From contig JACKDL010000011.1 of assembly GCA_020633555.1 (NCBI GenBank), forward strand, positions 62,001-126,000: DNA of 64,000 bases. Reading direction: 5' to 3'. A program made the position numbers and the translations under genes. Positions 16,652 to 37,220 of the stretch are shown here, piece by piece. The notes below the pieces were generated by a model. That model was given only the letters and a program-made list of their open reading frames with translations, did no database searches and had not been told where the DNA came from. Each line of letters opens with the position of its first letter. Position 1 is the stretch's first letter. This DNA is from Myxococcales bacterium (lineage in GTDB: Bacteria > Myxococcota_A > Bradymonadia > UBA7976 > UBA1532).

Positions 16652-17314
16652 TCAACTCCTCGCTGGGGGCGGCACGGTGGGATCGAAGCCCAGCCGGCGC
16701 ATGTCCACGGCGGCGGCGCACAGGTAGTCCAGGCACTCGGCCTGCGTCTTCGCCTGCCGCCAGTCGCTGCCCCACACGTAGATGCCGTGGCGGCGCACCA
16801 GCACCGCGTCCACGTCGGGGTGGCGGGCCATGGCGTCGGCCATGGCCTCGGTGAGATCGCACTCGTGGGCGGTGTTCTCGATGATCGGGATCTCGACCAC
16901 GTCGTGGTAGCCCTTGCCCCGCAGGCCCTTGAGCATCTCCAGGTGGGTGATGCGCAGCACGTCGCCCTCGGTGAGCATGGTGGCCAGCACCGCGTGGCGG
17001 CTGTGGCTGTGCAGCACGGCGCCCGCGTCGCGCCCGTCGTAGGCGTTGTAGAACAAGGGCAGGCACGCGCTGAGCCGCAGGTGCTCGTCCACGGGGGCCT
17101 CGACGATGTTGCGCTGCCGATCCAGCACGAACAGGTCCTCGGAGCGGATCCGCTCCTTCTGCACGCCGGTGGGCGCGATGTAGACCCGGTCGCGCAGGCG
17201 CACGCTGATGCCGCCGCCGGTGCCGGTGAACCAGCCCTGCAGGTAGAACTGCCGGCACAGCGCGGGGATGAGGGTCCGCGGGTGCTCCTCGGCCAGGTGC
17301 GGGAACTCGCTCAT
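16652..17314 (-). CDS. mtnB: methylthioribulose-1-phosphate dehydratase
   Basis: This class II aldolase/adducin-fold enzyme dehydrates 5-methylthioribulose-1-phosphate in methionine salvage. Visible features are GWFTGTGGGISVR near the start, YIAPTGVQKERI, the zinc ligands in VLHSHSRHAVL and a third His in VRRHGIYVWG. It has 220 residues, normal for the family. It is the first gene of the mtnB-mtnD-def operon. The next pathway enzyme, enolase-phosphatase (mtnC), and the isomerase mtnA are not in this window. A perfect palindrome lies 55-71 bp upstream. Confidence 0.95.
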   Translation of the reverse strand: MSEFPHLAEEHPRTLIPALCRQFYLQGWFTGTGGGISVRLRDRVYIAPTGVQKERIRSEDLFVLDRQRNIVEAPVDEHLRLSACLPLFYNAYDGRDAGAVLHSHSRHAVLATMLTEGDVLRITHLEMLKGLRGKGYHDVVEIPIIENTAHECDLTEAMADAMARHPDVDAVLVRRHGIYVWGSDWRQAKTQAECLDYLCAAAVDMRRLGFDPTVPPPARS

Positions 17315-17369
17315 GTCGGGCCTGTCACAGGGGCGTGGGTGGTGGGCGAGGATGGCAGAGCCCCCGCCG

Positions 17370-17435
17370 GGGTCGCAAGCGACCCGCGTTGCAGATCCAC
17401 CGCGGGGCTGGGCCGTTGAAGGCCGCAGCCCCGCG
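17370..17435. promoter_or_regulatory. palindrome and strong hairpin between mtnB and the DUF4139 operon
   Basis: Two inverted repeats lie in this divergent 141-bp gap. GGGTCGC-AA-GCGACCC (17370-17385) is perfect and operator-sized. CGCGGGGCTG ... CAGCCCCGCG (17401-17435) has 10-bp arms plus an inner GGCC/GGCC stem around a GTTGAA loop. It ends 20 nt before the DUF4139 ATG, so it would fold in the mRNA leader just before the ribosome binding site. Confidence 0.5.
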
Positions 17436-17455
17436 CCATGGAGGGAGAGGAGCTC

Positions 17456-19540
17456 ATGAAGTCACGCCTGCGGTGGTTGGTCGCCGCGCTCGCCCTGTCG
17501 TTGGCCCCGGCCCACGGCGCCAAGGTGCCCGCGGTCACCGCCGGGCCCGACGTGTTCGTCACCGCCGAGGCGGTCGAGGCGCCCATCCAGACGGTCACTG
17601 TCTTCAGCGATCGCGCCCGCGTGGAGCGCGCCGGCAAGGCCGCCGGCGGCACCGGCGTGCGCGCCGTGCGCCTGCCCGATCTGCCCGGCGCCACCTTCAT
17701 CGACACCATCCGCGTGTCGGCCAAGGGGGCCGAGGTGCTGCGGGTGCAGGCCGTGCCCGTGGAGCAGCCCCGGGCCGCCATCGGGCAGGCCACGGGGCTG
17801 GTGGAGCAGCTCGAGGCCATCGGCCTGAAGCTGGCCCGCCACGACGCCCGGCGGGCGGTGCTGCTCGCCGAGACCCAGTTCCTGGACGGGTTGGCCCCCA
17901 AGCCCCTGCCCGACGAGGACGATCGCAAGGCCACGCCGCAGGTGGATCCGCAGGGCTGGAAGGCCGTGCGCGACTTCGTGCACGGGCGGCGGGCCGACCT
18001 GGTGGCCGAGCTGCGCCAGATGGATCGCGAGCGTGAGGCGGTGGTGAAGGCGGCTGCGAAGCTGCAGGCCGAGCTGCAGCGCTTCCGCACCGAGGCCTTC
18101 TCGCGGCGGCGCACCGTGCAGGTGGTGGCGCTCATCGACGCCCAGCGCGCCGCCCCCGAGCTGGCGGTGGAGTACTTCGTGCCGGGGGCCTCGTGGCGGC
18201 CGGCCTACACCACCGAGCTCACCGACGGCGGCCGGCGGCTGACCATCCGCACGGCGGGCCGGGTGAGCCAGGCCACCGGCGAGGACTGGGACGACGTGGC
18301 GCTGGCCCTGTCCACGGCCATCCCGGGGCAGGGCATCGAGGCGCCCGAGCTGCTCACCTGGACCCTGGGCGAGGCGAAGGATTTCACGCCCCGCCCGCGG
18401 CCCCGCGAGCACCGCAACGTGCAGACCCTGCCGCCGCCGACGGCGCGGCAGACCCCGGCCGAGCTGAAGGAGGCGCAGGCCCGCGACACCCTGCAGCAGC
18501 GCATCGAGCAGGCGCTGCAGGTGGGGCAGGGGGCCGCGGCCACGGGCTACGCCGCGGGCCTGTCGGGATCCGGCGTGGGCGGCGGCGGCTTCGGTACCGC
18601 CACCATCGGGCTGGGCTCGGTGGGCGCGCTGGGCGGCGGCTCGGGCCGCGGCTACGGCGCGGGGGCGCCGCGCCCCAAGCGGGCTGCGTCGCGGGCGCCG
18701 ATGGCGCCGCCCCCTCCGCCCATGGAGCCTGCGCCGGCCATGGCCGAGATGGCGGACGACGCGCCCATGGACTTCGAGGACAGCGTCGCTGAGGGGATGG
18801 TGGCCCCCGCTTCGGTGAGCACCCGTCGGCCGGGCGCTGCGGCCGTCGGGCTGGACCTGTTCGAGGCTCCGCCCGCCCGCGGCCCCGTGTTCCACGACCC
18901 CAGCCTGCCGGCGGTGGTGGCCGGGGGCCTGGACTACGTCTACTCGAGCACCACCCGGGTCACCGTGCCCTCGAGCCCCGAGCAGCACACCGTGCCGCTT
19001 TCGGCCGAGGCCTATCCGGTGGAGCCCTTCTACGAGGCCTCGCCGGCGCTGGAGCCCACGGCCTTCCTGAAGGCCACCGTGAAGAACCGCGGCGACAAGC
19101 CTCTGCTGGGTGGCCCGGTGGACATCTTCGTGGGCGCCGACTACGTGGGCTCGGGTCAGCTCGAGACCACCGGCGTGGGCGGCGACGTGCAGCTCCCGCT
19201 GGGCGCCGACGAGGACATCAAGTTCGTGCGCCGGCTGATCCCCAAGACCAAGACCGAGGGGGTGTTCAGCAAGGACGACATCACCGGCTACACCACCGAG
19301 ATCGACGTGGTGAACCACAAGCGCCGCGCCGTGAGCGTGCGGGTGGTGGAGCAGTTCCCCATCAGCGACGTCGAGGACCTGAAGATCGAGCGCGGCAAGC
19401 TGAGCCTGAAGGCCAGCGAGGGGCCCGATGACACCGGGATCATGGCCTTCCAGGTGGAGCTGAAGCCCGGCGAGAAGAAGACCATCGAGTTCAGCTACCG
19501 CATCAAGCGGCCGGCGAACTGGAAGCTGTACCAGCGGTGA
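17456..19540 (+). CDS. DUF4139 (MuiA-like) exported protein with Gly/Pro-rich insert
   Basis: This protein has a signal peptide (MKSRLRWLVAALALSLAPAHGA), a DUF4140-like N-terminal domain (TVFSDRARVERAG) and a DUF4139 domain beginning VEYFVPGASWRPAYTTEL and QATGEDWDDVALALSTA. The family is annotated as mucoidy-inhibitor-like; its molecular role is unknown. A helical stretch precedes DUF4139, and a Gly/Ser/Pro-rich low-complexity insert spans about residues 360-430. The start at 17456 is chosen over an ATG at 17438 because GGAGGGAGAGGAG lies just before it. The next gene belongs to the same family and overlaps the stop by GTGA, so they are coupled paralogues that may form a heteromer in the envelope. 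Confidence 0.85.
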   Translation: MKSRLRWLVAALALSLAPAHGAKVPAVTAGPDVFVTAEAVEAPIQTVTVFSDRARVERAGKAAGGTGVRAVRLPDLPGATFIDTIRVSAKGAEVLRVQAVPVEQPRAAIGQATGLVEQLEAIGLKLARHDARRAVLLAETQFLDGLAPKPLPDEDDRKATPQVDPQGWKAVRDFVHGRRADLVAELRQMDREREAVVKAAAKLQAELQRFRTEAFSRRRTVQVVALIDAQRAAPELAVEYFVPGASWRPAYTTELTDGGRRLTIRTAGRVSQATGEDWDDVALALSTAIPGQGIEAPELLTWTLGEAKDFTPRPRPREHRNVQTLPPPTARQTPAELKEAQARDTLQQRIEQALQVGQGAAATGYAAGLSGSGVGGGGFGTATIGLGSVGALGGGSGRGYGAGAPRPKRAASRAPMAPPPPPMEPAPAMAEMADDAPMDFEDSVAEGMVAPASVSTRRPGAAAVGLDLFEAPPARGPVFHDPSLPAVVAGGLDYVYSSTTRVTVPSSPEQHTVPLSAEAYPVEPFYEASPALEPTAFLKATVKNRGDKPLLGGPVDIFVGADYVGSGQLETTGVGGDVQLPLGADEDIKFVRRLIPKTKTEGVFSKDDITGYTTEIDVVNHKRRAVSVRVVEQFPISDVEDLKIERGKLSLKASEGPDDTGIMAFQVELKPGEKKTIEFSYRIKRPANWKLYQR

Positions 19541-21183
19541 GGGGGCCGGACATGAAGCGGAGCACGGACATGAAGCTGCGCCTGCTGCTGGGCGCCACGC
19601 TGCTGGCCGCGGCCGGGGGCGCCCACGCCCAGCGGGCCGACGGCATCGAGAAGGTGGTGGTCTTCGGCGATCGCGCCCAGGTCACGCGCCAGCAGACGGT
19701 GACCTGCAAGGCCGGCGAGGCCCGCGCGGTGTTCTTCCCGCTGCCCGAGGTGCTGCAGCCGCGCACCCTGCGGGGCGCGGCGCGGGGCACGGCAGAGGCC
19801 ATCGGCACCACCGCCCGGCAGGTGAACGTGGACGCCGCCGACGACGCCCGCCTGGGCCCGCTGCGGGCCGAGCTGGAGGCGCTGGACGTCAAGCTGCGCG
19901 AGGTGGACGACGCCCTGGCCCTGGAGGCGGCCGCCTCGGGGGACGCCCAGGAGTTCCAGGGCCACCTGGCGGCCCTGATCAACGAGGGCATGCGCAACCC
20001 GAAGCCGGGCACGGCGGCCTGGGGCAAGGCCCTGGACGGGCTGCAGGGCGAGGCGGTGGCGCGGGTGAAGGCGGTGCACGACCTGTCGGAGCGCCGCGCC
20101 GAGCTGCAGCGGCAGCGCGACGACGCCCAGCGCCGGCTCGACGAGGTGCAGGCGGGCACCGGCGACGCCGCCTGGCGGGCTGAGGTGGCGGTGGACTGCA
20201 AGGGCGCGGCCCGGGCCGAGGTGTCGCTGAGCTACGTGGTGCCCGGCGCCACCTGGAAGCCCGAGTACGACCTGCGTTTCAGCCTGGGCGACGGCCAGAA
20301 GACCGGCCGGGGTCAGGTGGAGGTGCGCGTGGGCGCAGTGGTCCAGCAGGCCACCGGCGAGGACTGGGGCGGCGTGATCCTGGTGCTGTCGAGCGCCAAG
20401 CCCTGGCTGGGCGTCGAGGCCCCCATGCCGGCGCCGCTGCGCATCTACGGCAGCAAGGGCAGCGACCAGAAGGTGCTGGTGCAGGCCACCGAGAAGCGGG
20501 AGCGTGCTGAGGCCGGTGGGGGCGCGAAGGCCGACACCGGACCGGCGGGCGCGGCCCTGGACGACAAGGGCCAGTCCATCACGCTGACCTTGCCCCACAA
20601 GGCCGACATCGCCGCCGACGGTCGCCCCTACTGGGCCCCGGTGGACAGCCGCAGCACCCGCGGCGAGGTGAAGCTGGTGGCCGTGCCCAAGAAGACCCCC
20701 TACGTCTATCAGGTGGTGGCCTTCGAGAACCCGGCGCCCTACCCGCTGATGGCGGGCCGGGTGCACACCTGGCGCAACGGCACCTTCGTGGGTGACACCT
20801 GGCTGGAGCACAAGGGGCCCGGCGCCCCCATCGAGGCGTCGCTGGGCATCGACGAGGCCTTCCGCGCCGAGCGGGAGGTCATCAAGGACAGCAGCCGTGA
20901 TCCGGGCTTCCTGAGCAGCACCCGCACCCTGCCGCGGGAGCTGGCGTTCACCCTGAAGAGCCGGACGCGCACGGCGGCCACCGTCGAGCTGCGCGAGAAC
21001 ATCCCGGTGAGCAAGGTGGACGACATCAAGGTGAAGCTCGACAAGGAGCAGACCACCAAGGGGTACGCGCTCGACAGCCTGACGGGGCTGCTCACCTGGC
21101 CGGTGAAGCTGAGCGGCAACGGCGAGGCCGAGGTGAAGCTGGGCTACCGCATCGAGCTGCCCGAGGACTGGAAGATCAACTGA
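19537..21183 (+). CDS. DUF4139 (MuiA-like) exported protein, second paralogue
   Basis: A second DUF4140/DUF4139 protein has the same architecture as the gene before it but no Gly-rich insert. Motifs are VVVFGDRAQVTRQQ near the N-terminus, LSYVVPGATWKPEYDLRFSL and QQATGEDWGGVILVLSSAKPW, and it ends VKLGYRIELPEDWKIN, parallel to the end of the first copy. The signal peptide is MKLRLLLGATLLAAAGGAHA. Three starts are possible: a GTG at 19537 overlapping the upstream stop (GTGA, a pattern repeated elsewhere here) and ATGs at 19552 and 19570. The overlap start is listed. It is probably cotranslated with its paralogue and located in the envelope. Confidence 0.85.
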   Translation: MRGPDMKRSTDMKLRLLLGATLLAAAGGAHAQRADGIEKVVVFGDRAQVTRQQTVTCKAGEARAVFFPLPEVLQPRTLRGAARGTAEAIGTTARQVNVDAADDARLGPLRAELEALDVKLREVDDALALEAAASGDAQEFQGHLAALINEGMRNPKPGTAAWGKALDGLQGEAVARVKAVHDLSERRAELQRQRDDAQRRLDEVQAGTGDAAWRAEVAVDCKGAARAEVSLSYVVPGATWKPEYDLRFSLGDGQKTGRGQVEVRVGAVVQQATGEDWGGVILVLSSAKPWLGVEAPMPAPLRIYGSKGSDQKVLVQATEKRERAEAGGGAKADTGPAGAALDDKGQSITLTLPHKADIAADGRPYWAPVDSRSTRGEVKLVAVPKKTPYVYQVVAFENPAPYPLMAGRVHTWRNGTFVGDTWLEHKGPGAPIEASLGIDEAFRAEREVIKDSSRDPGFLSSTRTLPRELAFTLKSRTRTAATVELRENIPVSKVDDIKVKLDKEQTTKGYALDSLTGLLTWPVKLSGNGEAEVKLGYRIELPEDWKIN

Positions 21184-21244
21184 CGCCATAAAGGGCCCGC
21201 CCGCGCTTCCAGGACAGGGGTGTACTGACCCGAAGGAGGTGCAC

Positions 21245-21631
21245 ATGGACGGGCTGCTCTGGGCGTTGGCCTTCACCCTGATCATGGCGGGCGTGGTGAC
21301 CCTGGCGTGGGCCCGGGAGGGCGCGCAGCCGCCTTCGCAGGCGCCGACGCTGCCGCCTCCACCGGACGGGCGCGCAGGCCATGGCGCGAGCGACCGGGCC
21401 TACACCCGGCCGGTGCGGCGGGTGTGGCGGCGGCTGCGCGACGACATCCCCTGGAAGGTGGGCGTCGCGGGGGCCGGCGCGGGCCCGCCCTGGAGCGCCG
21501 CGGACAAAAAAGCACGCTGGACCAGCAAAAAGACGCGACACGCCCGCCAGCCCGCCGATAGGGCACATAGGCCCCCCGCTGCCCGTGTGCCCCCATGCCC
21601 CGCCCCTGCCGCTACTACCCCGGCGTGGTGA
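21245..21631 (+). CDS. small single-span membrane protein, C-terminus doubtful
   Basis: An ideal AAGGAGG lies 5 nt before the ATG at 21245. The product opens with a hydrophobic segment (LLWALAFTLIMAGVVTLAWA), then a Pro-rich linker and a basic stretch RPVRRVWRRLRDDIPWKVGVAG. It follows the DUF4139 pair by 61 bp on the same strand. After about residue 80 the sequence becomes an unusual string of Lys/Arg/Ala/Pro, and the frame runs 37 bp into the start of the Y1 transposase. Insertion of that element may have replaced the original C-terminus. No family was recognised. Confidence 0.5.
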   Translation: MDGLLWALAFTLIMAGVVTLAWAREGAQPPSQAPTLPPPPDGRAGHGASDRAYTRPVRRVWRRLRDDIPWKVGVAGAGAGPPWSAADKKARWTSKKTRHARQPADRAHRPPAARVPPCPAPAATTPAW

Positions 21632-22878
21632 CCCTGGAGGTCATGACCCGGGTCTTGGAGGCGCGCCGCCTGCTGCGCCCCAGCGCCGAACTCAACGACC
21701 TGGTGTTGGGCGTCATCGGCCGCGTGCTGGCGCGCCACGCTGCCACCGTGCGCCTGCACGAGCTGAGCTTCCTGTCGACGCACTACCACGCCGCGTTCAC
21801 GGCCACCTGCCAAGCGGCGGCCGCGGCCTTCATGCGCGACCTGAACAGCGCGCTGGCCAAGAAGGTGGGCCTGGCGTGCGACTGGGAGGCCAAGATCTGG
21901 GGTCAGCGCTACTCGGGCACGGTGCTGCACGAGAGCGCCCAGCCCGTGCGCCAGCAGTACATCGTCGAGCAGGGCCTGCCCGAGAACCTGTTCGCCTCGC
22001 CCGCAGACAACCCGTGCGTGAACTCCATCAGCGCCAAGGCCCGCGGTAACTTCGAGCTGGAGGGGACCTGGTACGACAAGACGGCCATGAGCAAGGCCGG
22101 CGTGCCCTGGCACAGCCCACGCCGGGCCGAGTTCGGCGAGAAGGTGACGGTGCCGCTGCACCCTTGGCCCTTCGAGCAGCGCTGGACCAAGACGCGGCGC
22201 CAGCGCGAGGCGAAGGCGCTCATCGACCAGAGCACCCAGGCCCATGCCACGCGCCGCGAAGCCGAGGGCGTCGAGGTGCTGGGCGCCGACCGTATGCGCG
22301 CGGCTGACCCCCGCTCACAGACCGGGAGCCCGCAGACGGGCACGGGGGCCCCGCGGGTGCGGGGGACGGCGCAGGAGGTCGCGGACTACCTGGCCGGCTA
22401 CGCCGAGGGCATGGAGGCCCGCGAGCGCGCGCTGGACGCCGCGGCCGAGACCCTGGACCTGACCGGCTGGGGCGACGACTTCGCGGTGCCCGGCCCTTTG
22501 GAGGTCGCACTGCGCCGGACCGCCGAGCAGCGCGCCAAGGTGGCCGCCAACCTGGCCAAGGCGGGCCACGGCGCCGAGAGTGATGACCCGGTGCCGCCCG
22601 CCCCCTACGTCCCCACTTTCGCGGAGTTGGAGGCCAAGGCGGCCGACGCGCGCCGGGCCCTGAAGACCTTCACGCGGACTCGCCGCATGAAGCGCCGTCA
22701 GCAGGCCCGCAACGCCCGTGTGCGACTCGGCGCTCGGCGCCGCCGCCGCCTGGCCGCCGGCCCCACCGCCGCTGCCGCGGCCGGCGCCTGCTGGCCAGGT
22801 CAGGCACATCTCGGCGCCGACCTACTCGGCAACGTGTGGTCCATCACGGCACCGAGGGCCCAGATCTGCCGGTCGTGA
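21595..22878 (+). CDS. Y1-type (REP-associated) tyrosine transposase
   Basis: This HUH-superfamily single-strand transposase resembles the RAYT/TnpA_REP group. It carries the HxH motif as LSTHYHAAFTA near residue 63, an IWGQRY segment and a tyrosine in VRQQYIVEQGLPENL near residue 122 that fits the catalytic position. It has 427 residues because of a long Arg/Ala-rich, helical C-terminal extension ending in a basic tract. HYH is less usual than the typical NHxH, so activity is uncertain. It is a distant relative of the transposase at 62211 and sits between a possibly truncated membrane protein and the RHS gene. Confidence 0.7.
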   Translation: MPRPCRYYPGVVTLEVMTRVLEARRLLRPSAELNDLVLGVIGRVLARHAATVRLHELSFLSTHYHAAFTATCQAAAAAFMRDLNSALAKKVGLACDWEAKIWGQRYSGTVLHESAQPVRQQYIVEQGLPENLFASPADNPCVNSISAKARGNFELEGTWYDKTAMSKAGVPWHSPRRAEFGEKVTVPLHPWPFEQRWTKTRRQREAKALIDQSTQAHATRREAEGVEVLGADRMRAADPRSQTGSPQTGTGAPRVRGTAQEVADYLAGYAEGMEARERALDAAAETLDLTGWGDDFAVPGPLEVALRRTAEQRAKVAANLAKAGHGAESDDPVPPAPYVPTFAELEAKAADARRALKTFTRTRRMKRRQQARNARVRLGARRRRRLAAGPTAAAAAGACWPGQAHLGADLLGNVWSITAPRAQICRS

Positions 22879-23192
22879 TCCGCCCGTTGCGCTTGAGCCG
22901 GCCGACAGGCCCCGACCCCGGCGGTTGACCCCCGCCCCCTGAGTTCAAAGGGGTTCCACCGATTCCAAGCCCACCAGCGCACCGCGCCAGCGCACCATTG
23001 CGCCTCGAAGTCAGGCAGAAGCCGGTCGGAACCCGAATTTTGCCCAGGTTCGACAGCTTGGCTCGGTCAGCCTCCCTGACTCCCAGAGTCCCCTGGCACC
23101 AGCCAGCCTCACCAGCCAGCCTCACCAGCCAGCCAGCTATCACCAGAGCCAGGCACCCGAGCCACCCGGAACGCCGCGCTCCACCCTTCAGG
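22879..23192. other. 314-bp gap between transposase and RHS gene
   Basis: No gene with coding character is seen here. The stretch is less GC-rich than its surroundings and contains CCCC/GGGG short inverted repeats near 22937-22955 and the 13-bp tandem repeat listed separately. An immunity gene for the RHS C-terminus would be expected at this position, but no convincing frame exists. Confidence 0.5.
23097..23135 (+). repeat. 13-bp tandem repeat, three copies
   Basis: The unit CACCAGCCAGCCT is repeated three times head to tail (23097-23109, 23110-23122, 23123-23135), with the last base of the third copy changed to A. It lies just downstream of the RHS gene. The period is not a multiple of three, so it is not coding-driven. 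Confidence 0.8.
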
Positions 23193-35522
<12,330 letters not shown>

Positions 35523-35581
35523 GTGTCCCCCCCAGGACCATATGCGGAAAGTTGCACTCTATCGGAACTCGGGGGGTCGGA

Positions 35582-35624
35582 CCTGAGGAATCCTCAGGGG
35601 GCGGGGCGTCCGGAGCACGCTCCG
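35582..35624 (-). terminator. two hairpins between two lipoprotein genes
   Basis: CGGAGC-AC-GCTCCG (35611-35624) and CCTGAGG-AAT-CCTCAGG (35582-35598) lie in succession after the stop of the 500-aa lipoprotein gene and before the RHS gene start. Both stems are perfect. No T run follows, so this is a candidate terminator or a pair of protein-binding sites. Confidence 0.5.
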
Positions 35625-35632
35625 AGGAGGCT

Positions 35633-37135
35633 TCAGAAACCGCCGCAGAGGTTGCCTACGGCCTGGTTGTTCACCCCGCCCAGGGGGCGCCGCTGCTGGC
35701 CGGGCCAGTCCAACTCCACCACGTCCCAAACGTCGTTGACGCGGCTCAGGTTCTGCGGGCCGTAGCGGCCCACCACCTGGCCGAACTGCAGGATCTCCAC
35801 CACGGCGTCGGGATCGTCGCCCCCGTGATCGGCCCAGTACTGCACCACCACCCGGTAGGTGCCCGGGGCGGGCGCCTCGAGGTTGATGTTCTCGGGCCCG
35901 AAGCCATCCACGTCGTCCACGTCCAGGAAGGGGTCGTCGCGGAACTCGTTGGGGTCACCCCAGTTGGGGTTGGGGTTGCTGAAGTAGCAGTCGCCGTCGC
36001 AGGTCCAGATCTGGCCGTTCGGGCCGATGAGGTGCAGGTCCACGTCGGTCAGATCCGTGTCCCAGTTCAGGCGCACGTGCAGGGCGATGTCCTGCAGCGG
36101 CGGCGGGTTGGCCAGGGCGCTCACGTCCACCCGCAGGCGAGGGTTCGCGGGATCGTCATTGAAGACCTCCCAGTAGCCGCCCTCGATGCCGGCGCGGCGG
36201 GGGCTGTAGGTCACCTGCACCGGCACCCGCATGCCGGGCTGGATCACCAGGGGGAACACCGGCGGGTTGGTGAGCTGGAAGGTGTCGGGCAGGGCCCCGA
36301 AGATGCTGTTGCCGCGACGGATGGCGTTGACGGTCACGGGCACCATGCCGCAGCTCACCAGGTTCAGGTCCAGGGTGCGATCGGCGCCGCGGGCCACGGC
36401 GCCGAAGTCCAGCCGCGCGGGCATCGCCTGCAGGCAGGGATCGGCGCCGCCCACCACCTTGTGCTGAGTCACCAGCTCCAGCTCGGTGGTGCCCGCGTCG
36501 CTGTGCACCCTCAGCGCGCCCTGATCGTCCTGCTCGTCGTCGGCCACGTAGCGGATCGCCATCTCCTGGGACTGGCCCGGAACCAGCCGCAGGGGCAGGG
36601 CGGGGGGCATGTCCAGGGCCCACTGGGGGTCGCCCGTGAACTCGAAGCGGGTGATCTCGAGGGTGTCGTCGCCGTCGTTGCGCACCTCGAAGCCGCGGAA
36701 GACCTCCTCGCCCACCTCGCCGAAGGGGAACAGGATCCGGCCCGGATCCACCACCAGGCCGCCGGCGGCCCGGGGATCGGCGATGCACACGTTGGCTACG
36801 CAGATGCGCCCCACGGGGCACTCGCCGCCCTCGCCGCAGCGGGTGCCTTCGATGCAGCGCCCCCGGTCGCACACGGCGTCGGGGCCGCAGTCCTCGTCGA
36901 TGACGCAGTCGGGGGCGATCCCCTGGTCCGGGGCGGGGCCTTGATCGGGGGCCACGGCGCTGTCGGGGGCGGGCCCGCCGTCCGCCGGGCTCACGGCCTG
37001 ATCGGGGACGATCCGGGGGCCGCGGTCGGCGGCCGCGACCATGGCGTCCTCGGCGGCGCCGGCGGGGTCGTCGTCACAGGCCCACAGCGGCGTGAGCAGA
37101 GCGGCCAGGAACAACAGCAGGTGGGTGTGCTTCAT
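35633..37135 (-). CDS. lipoprotein with ASH-like and DUF2135-like domains
   Basis: The start MKHTHLLLFLAALLTPLWAC gives a lipobox and fixes the start at 37135. After a Pro/Asp-rich linker there is a Cys-rich module (CVIDEDCGPDAVCDRGRCIEG...C...C...C), then an Ig-like region of the ASH/HYDIN or choice-of-anchor type (LFPFGEVGEEVFRGFEVRNDGDD; LDFGAVARGADRTLDLNLVS). The C-terminal domain (VDLHLIGPNGQIWTC...GTYRVVVQYW) resembles DUF2135 and is shared with the thrombospondin-type lipoprotein at 40777-42558. It has 500 residues and no catalytic motif, and is likely a surface structural or binding protein. The downstream RHS gene is separated by two hairpins. Confidence 0.8.
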   Translation of the reverse strand: MKHTHLLLFLAALLTPLWACDDDPAGAAEDAMVAAADRGPRIVPDQAVSPADGGPAPDSAVAPDQGPAPDQGIAPDCVIDEDCGPDAVCDRGRCIEGTRCGEGGECPVGRICVANVCIADPRAAGGLVVDPGRILFPFGEVGEEVFRGFEVRNDGDDTLEITRFEFTGDPQWALDMPPALPLRLVPGQSQEMAIRYVADDEQDDQGALRVHSDAGTTELELVTQHKVVGGADPCLQAMPARLDFGAVARGADRTLDLNLVSCGMVPVTVNAIRRGNSIFGALPDTFQLTNPPVFPLVIQPGMRVPVQVTYSPRRAGIEGGYWEVFNDDPANPRLRVDVSALANPPPLQDIALHVRLNWDTDLTDVDLHLIGPNGQIWTCDGDCYFSNPNPNWGDPNEFRDDPFLDVDDVDGFGPENINLEAPAPGTYRVVVQYWADHGGDDPDAVVEILQFGQVVGRYGPQNLSRVNDVWDVVELDWPGQQRRPLGGVNNQAVGNLCGGF

Positions 37136-37220
37136 GGGTCCCCTCGGCGCGGGCTCCCCCGCCCGCGTGACCGGGTTGTCACGCATCGGGCTGGGCGAAT
37201 GCAACCTCGCCCGCAGGGGG

